Shown here: in pieces, positions 1 to 11,490 of the stretch
Layout: every line of letters starts with the position of its first letter
Numbering within the stretch: the stretch's first letter is position 1
Assembly (NCBI GenBank): GCA_922989275.2
Contig: OV277861.1
Location: 43,439,623-43,503,622, forward strand
Reading direction: 5' to 3'
Source of the DNA: Gari tellinella
Taxonomy: Eukaryota; Mollusca; Bivalvia; Cardiida; Psammobiidae
DNA length: 64,000 bases
The notes under the pieces: model-generated
Databases searched by the model: none
Told to the model about the DNA's origin: nothing
The model's input: the letters and a program-made list of their open reading frames with translations, nothing else
Made by a program: the position numbers and the translations under genes

Positions 1-647
1 AACGAATGTACATGTAGGGGTGATCTGTTATTTGTCCACAATAAACGGCCTATGCCACTGGAACTTTCACCAAATATTATAAATCATCTTTAAATGAAAT
101 ATTATCAGTTTTATATAATTTACATAGAATGCAAAATTAAAAGAAACTTTACCTGTTTAATTTTGACCAATGAGATCGCTCCGTTCATTCAATTCATTCC
201 GGTATTCAAAATGGCATTCACAATGAAATGAGTCTTTCACTTGTCAATTTCATGCCAAATTACATGTATATTTCATATAGCTGATAGTGAAGAGGGTCGT
301 GTTCCGACACAAACGCGTTTGCTCTAATGAAATTAGGTGAAAGTTCCAGCCGTAAAGGCCGTTAAATGTGCAAACCGACTAGATTACCCCTTATTTTGGG
401 CAATAAATTCTGTACCAAGAGAACGACAGAAAACTTTTTTATGCTTATTTTCGTTATAATTCACGTACTGTGGCGTTATTTGACGGAATTTGATGAAATA
501 AAAAGTAGATATTGATAAATTAATCCTTTCCCGAGGATACCACAAGAGAATATCGGCGATCGAGTCTATTTTAGCATCAGTAAAAGTGGATAGTAAAGAC
601 TAGGTGTCGAATTGCGCTGTTTACCTTGTATCTATAATAGAAGTATA

Positions 648-697
648 ATAAAAAAAAAAAAAAAATTTTTTTTTAAAAAAGGGGGGGGGGGGGGGTT
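648..697. repeat. Homopolymer block A/T/A/G
   Basis: Runs of A, T, A, then about 17 G followed by TTAA. May derive from a slipped family A terminus (GGGG...TTAA). Confidence 0.7.
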
Positions 698-862
698 AAT
701 AGATAATAAAGTATGTGTCAAGTACCTGTGGCTTAAAGCAGGTGGAAAGTAAAGCAGAATGTGCCTTAAGGCACATTCTGCTTTTCTTTCAACCTGCTTT
801 AAGTGCTTTACGTGGCCACCTATCTTCAATACTTGAAACAGGTTATGGGGCAATGGATTAAT
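690..862 (+). repeat. Fold-back family A, 5'-truncated
   Basis: Family A reference layout: left end TTAACCCATTACCCCATA, an AT-rich arm (GCCTTTAATTTATTCCTCC...), hairpin arms around AAAGCAGGCTGAAAGTAAAG and its complement, then CTAGAAACAGGCTATGGGG and TAATGGGTTAA. This copy lacks the left part, which is replaced by the A/T/G homopolymer block at 648-697. The hairpin tip GTGCCTTAAGGCAC is fully paired. Confidence 0.8.
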
Positions 863-1120
863 GAGTAATCACATCAGAATCTGTTAGACCACATTAGGTA
901 AATTGTCTCATTTATCTGGAGTACTGATCTGATGGTGTTTATACTATAGAGAAGGCGTTATTTTTTCCCAAATTAAAGAGTTTACGCTAAAATTATCGTT
1001 TCCATTGGATAACCTGGCATCTGATCAGGCTCCAAACTTTTCGCCTCTGATACAAAAATAAATTAAGAAATTTCAAATTGTTGTTAATTTTTACATTTTA
1101 TTGCATTGAATTTGGTTAAC

Positions 1121-1235
1121 CTGTAAAATGGGAAAGAATAATGTCTTCTCCATTGTAACTGGCCATTACTGTAGATTTCTTCCCCTCCACCAGCATCACA
1201 AGTGCTATATCAATTGATCCCGTGTTTGTAGCGCA
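1121..1235 (-). CDS. Probable internal exon of an unrecognised gene
   Basis: On the minus strand a pyrimidine-rich tract ending CCCCAG precedes 115 nt that are open in one frame, followed by ACAG|GTTAAC. The frame gives 38 codons plus one base, with residues such as ...VMLVEGKKSTVMASYNGED.... I do not recognise the protein. No second exon of this gene was found in the window. It lies on the strand opposite to the V-ATPase exon downstream. It could be a chance open stretch. Confidence 0.35.
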
Positions 1236-1459
1236 CTGGGGATAGAGAAGAAATCTATTGATCCTTGGCGTGACAGGCCTTATAGTAACTTGCCATAAAT
1301 AGAACATTCATGGCTGGCTGTAAGAGAATGGTCAATCAATGCAGTAATGGGAAGATGTAGACTACCATGTGCTCTGCAGGTGACCGCGAACCCCTGTCTC
1401 TTGAAAAGTCAAGCCTCTCTATATTGAGTCTTTTTATTGACTACTAATTAAGTTAATTA

Positions 1460-1625
1460 TTTTGTATTTAACTTTAAGGCAGGTGGTTACTTAAAGCTAA
1501 GTGAATGTCAAACAGAAAGCTCCTTCAAGAGCTTACTGTAATTGTTTTTTTCACCTTGCTTTAAGCAGCCACATGTCTTTCATACAATAAATTGGCTTTA
1601 CCTGGTTTTAGTGGTACTGTACAGT
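1460..1625 (+). repeat. Fold-back family C, diverged
   Basis: Family C hairpin: arm CTTAAAGCTAAGTGAATGTC and complement CACCTTGCTTTAAGCAGCC, with AAGCTCC tip. Right end GGTACTGTACAG is degenerate. Confidence 0.6.
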
Positions 1626-1635
1626 CCATCTTAGT

Positions 1636-1876
1636 TTAACCCATTACCCCATACATACGCCTTTAATTTATTCCTCCACCCAAGAAAATAGTTCCAATTT
1701 ATATAGTCATGAATATGCATCAAAAGAAGTATTTTCTATATCATAGCAGATGGTAGCTTAAAGCAAGTTGAAAGTAAAGCAGAATGCGCCTTAAGGCGCA
1801 TTCTGCTGTACTTTCAACCTGCTTTATTTAGTAGTCGCCTTCAAACACTAGAAACAGGTTATGGGTTAATGGGTTA
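1636..1876 (+). repeat. Fold-back family A, full length
   Basis: Begins TTAACCCATTACCCCATA and ends TTAATGGGTTAA; hairpin tip GCGCCTTAAGGCGC fully paired. Confidence 0.85.
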
Positions 1877-2083
1877 ATAGCCCTCATTTCCACAGGAGCA
1901 CCTTATGATGGCTCTGTCAATTATCTCCTAATTGAGTACTTTGGGATGCATCTTTCCTACCAACTTTGATAAATATACTCACATGGAAATTTGTTAAGTA
2001 CTAATTTTGTGGGACCTGATCAGGATCCACTTGGTCTGTGTTTCTCATCTGTAAATAAAGTGAGAGGGAACCAAATTTAGAAT

Positions 2084-2311
2084 TTAATCCTTTGCCCCAT
2101 AGAAGCGCCTTATAGCGGATATGATTTATTCCTCCGCTGAAAAAACCCTCTTATTTAATTAGTCATGATATATAGTTTATAGGGAATGTTTTCTATATTC
2201 TAGCACATGGAAGCTTAAAGCAGCTTAAGGCGCATTCTGCTTTACTTTCAACCTGCTTTTAGTGGTCACCTATCTTTAATACTAGAAACAGGCTATCAGG
2301 TAAAGGGTTAA
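2084..2311 (+). repeat. Fold-back family A, left hairpin arm deleted
   Basis: TTAATCCTTTGCCCCATAG ... GTAAAGGGTTAA. Left hairpin arm reduced to TTAAAGCAG, so the hairpin cannot form. Confidence 0.75.
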
Positions 2312-2425
2312 ACAGATATTGTTTTTAGCAGATGACAGTCAGTGCTGAACAGAATGATACAGAGTAAAGGTTAAATGGTTTGAAACCATTGTCTAATGGT
2401 ACGTGTTCAACCATTTAACTCTACA

Positions 2426-2493
2426 TGGCCCAATTCTAGTTTTGAAGACAGGCTACCCTTAAAAGCAGGTTGAAAGTAAAGCAGAATGCTCCG
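2426..2493 (-). repeat. Fold-back family A fragment
   Basis: TTCTAGTTTTGAAGACAGGC followed by one hairpin arm; ends where the next A copy begins. Confidence 0.6.
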
Positions 2494-2734
2494 AAACCCA
2501 TTACCCCATAGCCGATTCCTAGTTTTGAAGACATGTGATCACTTAAAGCAGGTTGAAAGTAAAGCAGAATTTCACATAAAGGCACATTCTGCTTCACTTT
2601 CAGCCTGCTTTAAGCTACCATCTGCTAGGATTCTTATGGTGCATATTTATGACTGTATAAATTGAAACTATTTTCTTCAGTGGAGTGATGAATAAGAGCC
2701 GTAAAAATGGTTTATTTATGGGGTAGTGGGTTAA
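2494..2734 (-). repeat. Fold-back family A
   Basis: AAACCCATTACCCCATAG ... GGGGTAGTGGGTTAA with the central hairpin; reverse orientation. Confidence 0.8.
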
Positions 2735-2764
2735 GGAGCATTCTACCTTACTTTCAACCAGCTT

Positions 2765-3020
2765 TAACCCATTACTCCACAGCCTGTTTCTAGCTTTGAA
2801 AACAGGTGATCACTTAAAGCAGGTTGCAAGTAAAGCAGAATGCGCCTTAGGTGCAAGGTGCATTCTACTTTACTTTCAGCCTGCTTTAAGTTTTTATTTG
2901 CTAGAATAAAGAAAATATTTCTTATGATTTTTATTTGTGACAGTATAAATTGGAACTATTTTCTTCAGTGGGGGAATATATTAAAGGCGTAAAAATGCGT
3001 ATTTATGGGATAATGGGTTT
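2765..3020 (-). repeat. Fold-back family A, ends about 150 bp before the ATP6V0C exon
   Basis: TTAACCCATTACTCCACAG ... GGGATAATGGGTT with central hairpin. A 3' hairpin-arm fragment (2737-2764) abuts it on the left. Confidence 0.8.
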
Positions 3021-3169
3021 AGCTACTATCTGGAAAGATACTGGAAATGCCTTCTGTATTTTTATCAGGGCTTCAGGTGGGGATTGCTTTCCTTTGTGTA
3101 GAATAATTTCAGAACTAAACAGTTGAAATATGGCATAATTGGTAAAATGTATAATTTTGTGTCTTTCAG

Positions 3170-3380
3170 GAGCTTCTGTCATCTGGGAGCGGGTCTAAGT
3201 GTAGGTCTCAGTGGTTTGGCTGCTGGCTTTGCCATTGGTGTAGTAGGAGACGCAGGCGTCAGAGGCACAGCACAACAACCCAGACTGTTTGTCGGAATGA
3301 TTCTCATTCTTATTTTTGCAGAAGTATTGGGTCTTTACGGATTTATCGTGGCCCTCATGTTAGCCACAAAGAACCCATAA
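3170..3380 (+). CDS. ATP6V0C: V-ATPase V0 proteolipid subunit c, terminal exon
   Basis: This is the last coding exon of the 16-kDa proteolipid (subunit c) that forms the rotating membrane c-ring of the vacuolar H+-ATPase and carries protons across endomembranes. The acceptor GTCTTTCAG|G is at 3161-3169; the first base completes a split codon, then 69 residues and TAA. The exon covers the last two membrane helices: the [18 protein letters not shown] helix, the cytosolic loop [15 protein letters not shown], and a final helix [12 protein letters not shown] with the proton-carrying glutamate. These are near-invariant family motifs. The 5' exons are not visible in 1-3169 and should lie to the left of the window. 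Confidence 0.93.
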
Positions 3381-3919
3381 GTAGATCTTTGGTGCTTAAA
3401 GCTAGGTACCTTAAATTATAATCAATTGCAAAATACAGTAATAGGTGTGACAGTAAATCCATTTCTACATAAGTTAATGAACAAGTGTCACATTAAGTGG
3501 ACCGATTTATTCATATGATAATCTGAAAACAAGCAGAAAATACTGATTCAGAATGAGAACAACTGTTGGTTTCTCAATGGTCAGATATTTTGGAATATCC
3601 ACCAGTCAAATTCACTCACATATTGAAATTAAATGTCTTACAGTGAGGCTAGTCCTGATTGGTCAGTTTCATTAGATATAGACATCTAGGTCTCTCATTG
3701 CCTGAAATGCCAAACAAATTGAACACCAGCAATATGTGACTGAATTTCATTGGCCATTTATTCTGTGAGAGAGTGATAGAGAAGTAAAAGTAGAATGGTA
3801 CACAGTTATAGTGATATATATTGTACATTTTGTTGATTATTTTGTATATAGAGTAGACTTCAGAGGATGGATAAAGTGGCTGCAGGGTATGACTGAAGTT
3901 TGTCACATCATGGAATTAA

Positions 3920-4171
3920 TTAACCCATTACCCCATCAATACGCCTTTTTAACGTCTTTAATTTAGTCCTACACTGATGAAAATAGTTCAAATTTCATAG
4001 TCATAAATATGTATCAAAAGAAATATTTAATATATCCTAGCAAATGATAGATTAAAGCAGACTGAAAGTAAAGCTGAATGCGCCTTACGGTGCATTCTGC
4101 TTTACTTTCAACCTGCTTTAAGTAGTCAACTGTCTTCAAAACTAGAAACAGGCTATGGGGTAACGGGTTAA
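3920..4171 (+). repeat. Fold-back family A, full length
   Basis: TTAACCCATTACCCCATC ... GGGTAACGGGTTAA; 252 bp, TTAA at both borders. Confidence 0.85.
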
Positions 4172-4258
4172 AGGTGGTTTCAGCTTGGTTGTATAAGAAA
4201 ACATTAAATAACAACAAAAATTGAAAAAAAAATCATTGTAATGTAGTCCCGCTATTAA

Positions 4259-4500
4259 AACCACTCAAATAACTCAGTGATTGCAGATTACAGCTTATGG
4301 CAGGATGAAAACACAGTAAAACTTTCTGCTTTTCTTTCATCTTGTTTTAACCCTTACCTCTATAGTCAAAAAGTGCAAACCGCTTATACCTAACTCTGTT
4401 TAATGTGGGAGACTGCTTACAGCAAGATGGAAGGAAAGCAGAAAGCTCCCCTAGGAACTTTTTGCTTTACTTTCCTACAGCGCTTATGCAGAGGAAAATG
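4259..4500 (+). repeat. Fold-back family C fragments
   Basis: Two hairpin-arm segments with CTTTCTGCTT and GCAGAAAGCTCC; ends not clear. Confidence 0.4.
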
Positions 4501-5039
4501 TTTAAGCAGTCGTATGAATTTAACATCGAAGAAACAAGCATTGTTTTGAGTGTTTGTAATAGCAGAACTCATTTGTATAATCATTTAACATAGAGTGACA
4601 CTCTGTGCTCAAAATCGGTCTCTTTTTTTATCACTCTTCCTTAATCATAGTTTTGTTTTTATTTATGTGATGAATGAAAGTGGGTTATTTTTGTTTTTTA
4701 TACCTCTGTAAATTGACATTAAGATTGGTGGGACGACTGCCATTGTCTATTGAAGTACCCGTAGGGTCTTAACCATCAGACATCGGGAAAGTACATACAT
4801 GTTTGTGACAAACAAAGTACGGCCTATAGTTAAGAATATCATGGTTATTGTTTTTATAAAGATAAAGGATTTTGGTACCTCTGCACAAGTATTTTGCAAT
4901 ACAATGTTTTTTTCCTGTATTCTCGAAGATCTGTCTCTTATCCCAATTGGGATCCATAAATAGGGTTACAGACATAGCCTAAGTAATGTTACAAGCTATG
5001 TTAAGTCTAACACTTACTGTGTAGAAATAGTGTATTGAT

Positions 5040-5095
5040 GTTGTGTACAAACAGTGTAGACCCTGATCAGAGGGCTCCTTCACTGTTTGTCATAC
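5040..5095. repeat. Core 2 hairpin fragment (family B)
   Basis: ACAAACAGTGTAGACCCTGA then GGGCTCC and directly CACTGTTTGTCAT; inner part of the second arm is missing. Confidence 0.6.
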
Positions 5096-5207
5096 TTCTC
5101 AATATTGTTGGAACACACCCTGAAAAAGTCATTTTTATCGATCTTTCTCTTTTTTTATCGCAAAGAAAAAGTATTTAGAAATTGGCAGTCTATACCAAGA
5201 TTCAGTG

Positions 5208-5458
5208 TTAACCCTTTCCCACATAGCATATCTCTAGTATTGAATATAGGTGTCCACTTAAAGCAGGTTGAAAGTAAAGCAGAATGCGCTTTAAGCGCAT
5301 TCTGCTTTACTTTCAGCCTGCTTTAAGCTATCATCTGTTAGAATATAGCAAATATTTTGTATTATACATATTTATGAATGTATAAATTGGAACTATTTTC
5401 TTCAGGGCAAGAATAAACTGAATGCGCTAAAAGGCGCTTCCATGGGGGAAAGGGTTAA
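5208..5458 (-). repeat. Fold-back family A, subfamily with CCCACATAG end
   Basis: TTAACCCTTTCCCACATAG ... GGGGGAAAGGGTTAA; tip GCGCTTTAAGCGC. Nearly identical to 13383-13645, suggesting recent mobility. Confidence 0.85.
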
Positions 5459-5929
5459 TAACATGTCTGGGCATATATAAAAGCAGAACAAAGTATGGTT
5501 GTTGTTTTGGGGTATGCAAGGCAAAATGTGGCAATCACAATCCACATTTGAGCAAGTGAACATGTTTTGGTTACCGCTGTTCTAAAATAACTGTTACAAA
5601 CTGCTAAATTTATACTATTAAATAATGTATATAGATTTTTTCTAAGTTCTGTTTTTAAGTCTTGCAGCTTTTGTTTTGTAATCAGGAATGCTAGTTTGGC
5701 TTGTCAGTGACAACACATTGAGTAAACTCTTCAAACATTTTATAACAGTCAAGACTTAAAGTACCGATACATGCATTGTTCAGAGCTAATATATCATTAA
5801 TTTTCAAATATTCAAATATCGGTACTTTTATTCTGTTTCTTTAGAAATGCTTGTATACAAAATATTGAACTAACTGTGGAATCTACATGCATGGTAAATT
5901 CTGTGTTAAACAATCAAAAGAAGATAAAA

Positions 5930-6005
5930 GGTAGTCAAGACACAGACAGAATGAAGTAATGCAGAAAGTTCTTTCAGAACTTTCTGCACAACTTCTATTC
6001 TCCAT
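5930..6005. repeat. Small hairpin, core 1-like
   Basis: TGCAGAAAGTTCTTTCAGAACTTTCTGCA is a perfect inverted repeat (positions about 5959-5987). Confidence 0.55.
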
Positions 6006-6149
6006 ATAACAGCCCCTAGTGATAAGAAAATGTATTTCTTCTTCGTTGAATTGTGGCTGCATATTGAGTAGATTTATGTAATTGTTTTGTATTCATTCAA
6101 GTCCTTTGTGTTTATTTGCTTAATTGTAAAACAGGACTCTAGATATGTG

Positions 6150-6324
6150 GGTATTTAAAAAACTAAAATCCTTCTTTACTGCATTAAACCCTATGGTGTG
6201 ACTACTCATTTGAATTGTCTTGAAGAGATTATTTTATAGAGTAGTGACACCATAGTTTTGGTGATCACATAAAAGAGAAAATTTTGGAATTTAGTCGATT
6301 TATTCCCTCCTATCTTGAGCCCTG
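6150..6324 (+). repeat. Fold-back family D
   Basis: Core 3: CCCTATGGTGTGACTACTCA ... GACACCATAG; right end TCTTGAGCCCTG is a degenerate form of TATCTGGAGCCCTG. Confidence 0.6.
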
Positions 6325-6611
6325 TTCAAAGAATCAACTCTATGTTAACAAGACTTGTCATATTTCTAATGCAAAGTAGTGTTGATATACGAGATGTTAA
6401 AAATGCTAATATATAAGACAAATTATCTTGTATCATTTCTCCTATTTGTATTATTTAGGCCAGTTAATCCGTTTGCAGAACATATTGTGCTAACTGCTTG
6501 TTTTCACGATAGGGTTGAAATCTGTATGTTGAGACTCGTCCCTTCTCGAAGTATTTACACCCTCCCATTCCCGTTTATAGTTCAGTGTGTAGTGTAGAGT
6601 CACAAGAACAT

Positions 6612-6753
6612 ACAGTCAAACCTGTATTAAGCAATCTCTCAAATGGAGACCTATCGGTGGTCATAAATGCATGTGGTTGCATTAAGCATTCACTTGTGTT
6701 AAGAGATCCCTTGGTAACTTCAGTTAGTGGTTTGTTAATACAAGATTGACTTT
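6612..6753. repeat. CAGT-end inverted-repeat element (family N)
   Basis: TACAGTCAAACCTGTATTAAG at left, AATACAAGATTGACT at right, with TA at the left border; Tigger/pogo-like ends. Confidence 0.55.
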
Positions 6754-7302
6754 ATACTACCTGCATCATTACATAAAGCAATAAGACTAAATAGACTAAA
6801 GAACACGTATGTTCAAACCCAGAAAATAATCACACATCGGGTCTAAAGATTAGCTCTTTATTAACAACTTTTTGATAACTTTTGCAAATTGTTAGCTCTT
6901 TATTAAGAACTTTTTGATAGCTTTTGCAAATTATTTGAATCCTAATGAGGCTAATTAATTTAATCTCAAATCAAGATCCAAACATTTTGAAGTTCCAACT
7001 TTATTAATTTTAAAGGATGGGCATATTGATCTACTTTGAAAGTTTCCACCATTTCTACAAGAATAGACAGAATCATCAATGCGTAGAAAGTTATGTTATA
7101 TATTGACCCCATTTGGCAGTCACATGATAAAAAGGAATGATATAGTACAAATATCTTCATCCAAATCAGTATGTTATCAGTAATAGATTACATGGGGTTG
7201 AAGCTCAGCATACGAGAGGTGTAGTACTGTACCAGTAGGTAGTATAAGTGTTATTAGATGTTGAGACTTGTATAGGTATTAAAGGCAATTATTCACTGAA
7301 CT

Positions 7303-7484
7303 TCAGATAAAGGGAGTATTCAAAATATTAAAATGTTTATTCACCAAACCCGTTTTGTGACTACTCATTAGAATTGTCTCTCCCAGACGATTCTAACGAG
7401 TAGTAACAACATAGGGTTTTGATGAAATACATCTTTGAAACTGATGAGAATAATAAACTCCCTTTTATCTGTAGCCCTGTGTTC
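7303..7484 (+). repeat. Fold-back family D
   Basis: AGATAAAGGGAGTATTC ... CTTTTATCTGTAGCCCTG; core arms TTGTGACTACTCATTAGAAT and complement. Confidence 0.7.
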
Positions 7485-7659
7485 AGAAGTCTAGACCTAG
7501 CACCAGTTGCCATGGTAACTATTCCTACACCTTACTCCCTTCCCCAAGTCGTATTATGTATGATATAACTGCCGTAAATGTAGCTATCTGTGACATGCAT
7601 TATAAGAGAAGCAGAAATCCACCCTTCCACAATCCCAGGTCCTACGAGAGCTCAATTGT

Positions 7660-7775
7660 GAGAAAATGACTGTCAGACGTGATATTGCAGACCGTGTAGA
7701 TCTTGATCAGCTGGTTTGAACAGAACATCTAGTCGGGGTCTGCTCTGTTTGCAAGGATAGTGAGCAGCACTGTTA
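7660..7775. repeat. Core 2 hairpin fragment
   Basis: GCAGACCGTGTAGATCTTGA ... GGGTCTGCTCTGTTTGCAAG. Confidence 0.4.
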
Positions 7776-7844
7776 TTTTGATGCAACATTGTAGACCTGG
7801 AGCTCCAGATAAGAAATAAACTGAACATTATCAGCATTCAAGGC

Positions 7845-8033
7845 CCAGGTAAGGGAGCATTTCCAAAGCTAAAATCTTAATGTCTACTTAAATCCTATGG
7901 TGTGACCACTTATTATAATTGTCTCTTCGAGACGATTATAATGAGTAGTCACACAATAGGGTTTGGTGCAGACATAGATGAGAAAATTTTGGAAAACGTT
8001 AAGTTTACTTACTCTTACCTATAGCCCTGGCTT
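7845..8033 (+). repeat. Fold-back family D
   Basis: Hairpin TAATTGTCTCTTCGAGACGATTA is almost perfect; outer arms ATCCTATGGTGTGACC and complement; right end CTATAGCCCTGGC. Confidence 0.7.
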
Positions 8034-8737
8034 TGGTTGGACTTGGTCTGCAATGTTTGATGGTCGGTTTTCTCACTATGCAGCTTCATTGTTAAGTTGT
8101 TTGTGTGAAGGCGACACAAACTTTATGTAACATTCCATCACTTTGTGTGTAACTAGGGGGCGTGTCACCATATGTTGTCCTTTTATTTCATTTCATACAT
8201 GATGGTAAGTGACTATTGTTTTCAAACGTACAGTCAGTGTATATGTGCAAATAAACTGGAAGTATCATCACATGTTGATTTTGTTCTTTTTTAATTGTCA
8301 TTTTAATAAATTTCATTGGTTTTTATGCCCCTTGGCATCGATTGATGTGAGGCATATAGTGATTGTCCCCTCATTCTGTACTAGGTTGACTAGAATTTAC
8401 GGTTTTGTCTAGCATCAACTCCTCTTACTAGAATGCTTTGATACTTATACATTTGTTGCCTTGGACCATTTTAATACACATTATATCGCCCAACCTCAAT
8501 TAGACTTTGACACATTTAGAAATTGAATATTTCAAATGAACTATTATTCAGTTAACTGGATTTTACAGTTTCTCCTGACATCAACACTGCTTATGAGAAT
8601 GCTTGGATTCTACATATGATACAGACCACATATTTGGCATGTTCTACTCAAAAATCCCTTCCACTCAGTACCATGCCTGGCAAAGGCCAAGGTCATTAAG
8701 AGGTTTAAACTGGTTGAATTTAACCTTACCAAACTAT

Positions 8738-8835
8738 ACTGTCAAACTTTGATATCTCGACCTCACTTAAGTCAAACTTACCCATATTTCTTCAGTTGAA
8801 TTGCTACAATTCAGACACACTTAAGTAGATTTAGA
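8738..8835. repeat. Family G end fragment
   Basis: TACTGTCAAACTTTGATATC then CTCACTTAAGTCAAAC; end similar to CAGTCGAACTTAGATATCTC elements. Confidence 0.5.
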
Positions 8836-8850
8836 CCTTAGAAAATTTAC

Positions 8851-9020
8851 TTACTGCAATGCAAACGGTGTAGGTCAAGGCCAGCTGCAGCGTCTTTGAC
8901 ACAGCTGATCTTGATCTACACTGCTTGACACCTACATACATCTAAATATTTTATGTAGCTGCATTATATACAGATTTTGGCAGTGTAGACTAAACTCAGA
9001 TACAGAGCATGGGATCACAA
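8851..9020. repeat. Family H hairpin
   Basis: CAAACGGTGTAGGTCAAGGC ... TGATCTTGATCTACACTG; same family as 56570-56710 and 59180-59340. Confidence 0.6.
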
Positions 9021-9306
9021 CAGTGCTTGTTTAGTACAATGTTGCAATGCAATACGGCAGGTTTTGTCACGGCACGGCTCAAATTCAAGTGTAGTTCCAT
9101 AGGGTAAAACTGGTTAAATTTAACCTTACCAAAATATTGTTCAAATAAGGTATGAACCTACTGAAGTCATGCTGAACATGTGTCAAATAATATTTTTCCT
9201 TGAGGGCATCAATATGTCATTAAAATTTTGTTTAAACCAATGAGTAATTTTCCCCCGGAGTAATTTCGTTCAATATTACTCGTCAACAGTTTCAGTGAAT
9301 TTTGTG

Positions 9307-9460
9307 TTAACTCATTACTCCAAAATACACCTGGATTTATTCCTCCAATGAAGAAAATGGTTCCCAATTTATAGTCCTGAATATGTACCATAAGAAATAG
9401 TTTCTATATATCCTAGCAAATGGTAGCTTAAAGCAGGCTGAAAGAAAAGCATAATGCACC
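9307..9460 (+). repeat. Fold-back family A, cut at its hairpin centre
   Basis: TTAACTCATTACTCCAAAAT through the left hairpin arm to GCACC, where another A copy begins at TTAA. Confidence 0.75.
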
Positions 9461-9708
9461 TTAACCCATAATTCCATAGCCTAGCTGTTTCAAGTTTTGA
9501 AGACAGTTGACAACTTAAATCAGGTTCAAAGTAAAGCAGAATGTGCATTCTGCTTTACTTTCAACCTGATTTAAGCTACCATCTGCAAGGTTATTGAAAT
9601 ATTTATGTTGCACACGCATAACAAAATAAATTGGAACCATTTTCTCAGTGGATGAATAAATTAAAGGCCCATCTATTAAGAGGCATATCTAAAGTGAAAT
9701 TGGTTAGA
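9461..9708 (-). repeat. Fold-back family A inserted at a hairpin-centre TTAA
   Basis: TTAACCCATAATTCCATAG, hairpin with short tip GTGCATTC, degenerate right end near GGTTAG. The outer copy is not resumed to the right. Confidence 0.7.
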
Positions 9709-9928
9709 GGGAACCAGCAGAAAGACAAGTCATAGATGTTTGTTTTATATTTTATTTTCAAAGATCGTTAACATTTACCAAACCTTTCATTCTATCTATA
9801 GAAAAACAAATCACAGATAAACATCTATGTACACCTACTCTGTAATTAACCGTTTTTTCATCCCTTTATTGCCTTCGGCAAGGTGTTATACTAGCCTACA
9901 AATGTACTTGCAAACGTTTTGGATCCTT

Positions 9929-10155
9929 GGGCCCATTTCATAAAACTTTGTACGTAAGTCAAAACTTTAAAATACATTTAATTTCTGATTTCTCCATAAA
10001 ATCCTGTATTATGACATCTCTTTGGAATCGTCTTTTCAAGATGATTCCAAAGAGATATCACAAGACAGGATTAGATGGAGAAATAAATATTAAATGGACT
10101 TTTATAATCTTGACTTACAACAACATTTGTCGTACAAAGTTTTATGAAACGGGCC
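9929..10155 (+). repeat. Fold-back family F
   Basis: GGGCCCATTTCATAAAACTT ... AAGTTTTATGAAACGGGCC; core 3 hairpin with GGAATCGTCTTTTCAAGACG near its tip and TGTGACATCTC in the arms. Confidence 0.85.
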
Positions 10156-10491
10156 TCTGATCAGACGGCACGTTGAGAGAGTTGGCATCTGATCAGGATA
10201 AAAATTGTTTGAAACTCATATTTATATTTCTTTTGTCAAAATGCCTATGATGTAAATTTGAGAAAGCCACCCTCTTTCTTGGTTTTCAAAGGCTCATATA
10301 CAGTTACTTGTGTACATAGTCATACATGGTTCGGACATACAGAGATTTCAGACTTCTTATTTTTGCATATCAACAGAAGTATTGGATGGCCTCGTAACTA
10401 TAATGTTAAAGCCTCCAGACACCCAAGGCATACACTACCCTGGTATGGGACAACCGTTCCATCTCATGAGGAGACACAGTTTTAACCCTCT

Positions 10492-10815
10492 ACCCCATAG
10501 CCTATATCTATTTTGAAGATAGCTAGGCGACTACTTTAACCCATTACCCCATAAATACGCCTTTTTACGCCTTTAATTTATTAATTTACTGAAGAAAATA
10601 GTTCCAATTTATATAGTTATGAATATGTATAAGAACTATTTTCTTTATTCTTACAGTAGGTAGCTTAAAGCAGGCTGAAAGTAAAGCAGAATGTGCCTTA
10701 GGGTGCATTCTGCTTTACTTTCAACCTGCTTTAAGTGATGACCTATCTTTAAATACTAGAAATAGGCTATGGGTTAAGTAGGTTTAATGTTAAGCAGAAT
10801 ATGCCTCTATTTGTC
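10492..10815 (-). repeat. Fold-back family A, interrupted by another A copy
   Basis: Left part 10492-10539 (TTAACCCTCTACCCCATAG...GACTAC) and remnant TTAAGTAGGTTTAATGTTAA onward at 10774-10815. The inner copy sits between, at TTAA. Confidence 0.65.
10536..10777 (+). repeat. Fold-back family A, nested
   Basis: TTAACCCATTACCCCATA ... GGCTATGGGTTAA; inserted at the TTAA beside the hairpin arm of 10492-10815. Confidence 0.8.
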
Positions 10816-10924
10816 TCTCCCTATAAAACCTTTTATAATCTGACTACATTTTCATAGAAAAACTTTATAAAGGTATTGAGTAAGAGATAAATAATTACAT
10901 GCATATCATTTATCTGAAGTAAAT

Positions 10925-11082
10925 GAGTCAAACTTTAATATATCAAACTTGCTCTAGTTGAACATATCCCTAATTCAAAGTTAAAACTTGGCTAAGCAAG
11001 TCCGAAATAATGAAATACAACTGTAGAAATATGGAAAAATTGGAATTCAGCGAGTTCGAGATATTGAAGCTCCACTGTACTG
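10925..11082. repeat. Family G element
   Basis: Left AGTCAAACTTTAATATATCA, right GAGATATTGAAGCTCCACTG; CAGT-type end next to TA. Confidence 0.55.
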
Positions 11083-11490
11083 AATCCCAAAACATTTCAT
11101 TTTCTTACAGCGTGAGTTTTCACATCTTCTATACATCATGACACTGAAAGGGTCTTTAATATATATTTCTAAGTCTCATTATTTTTCACTTGTAATAGGT
11201 GTGAGAGTTGTAACAGCTGTTAAAATTTACTACATGATACAAAACACAAATATCACTCTTATAATTACAAACATATAACATATCACTAACATATGAACAT
11301 GAAAATATTGTCCAGGCTAACAGTGTGTTAAACTGAAGTTCAGCAGCCCCATTCCAAGTTGGTCCAAGCACATACTTAGAATATTTCTTATGGAATAATA
11401 CAAAATGTATTGAAATATTTAACAGTAAATTCTGTGTCAAGTTGCCATTTACTGAAAAACCAGGGCTATTCTTTAAGACAGAATGCTGCT

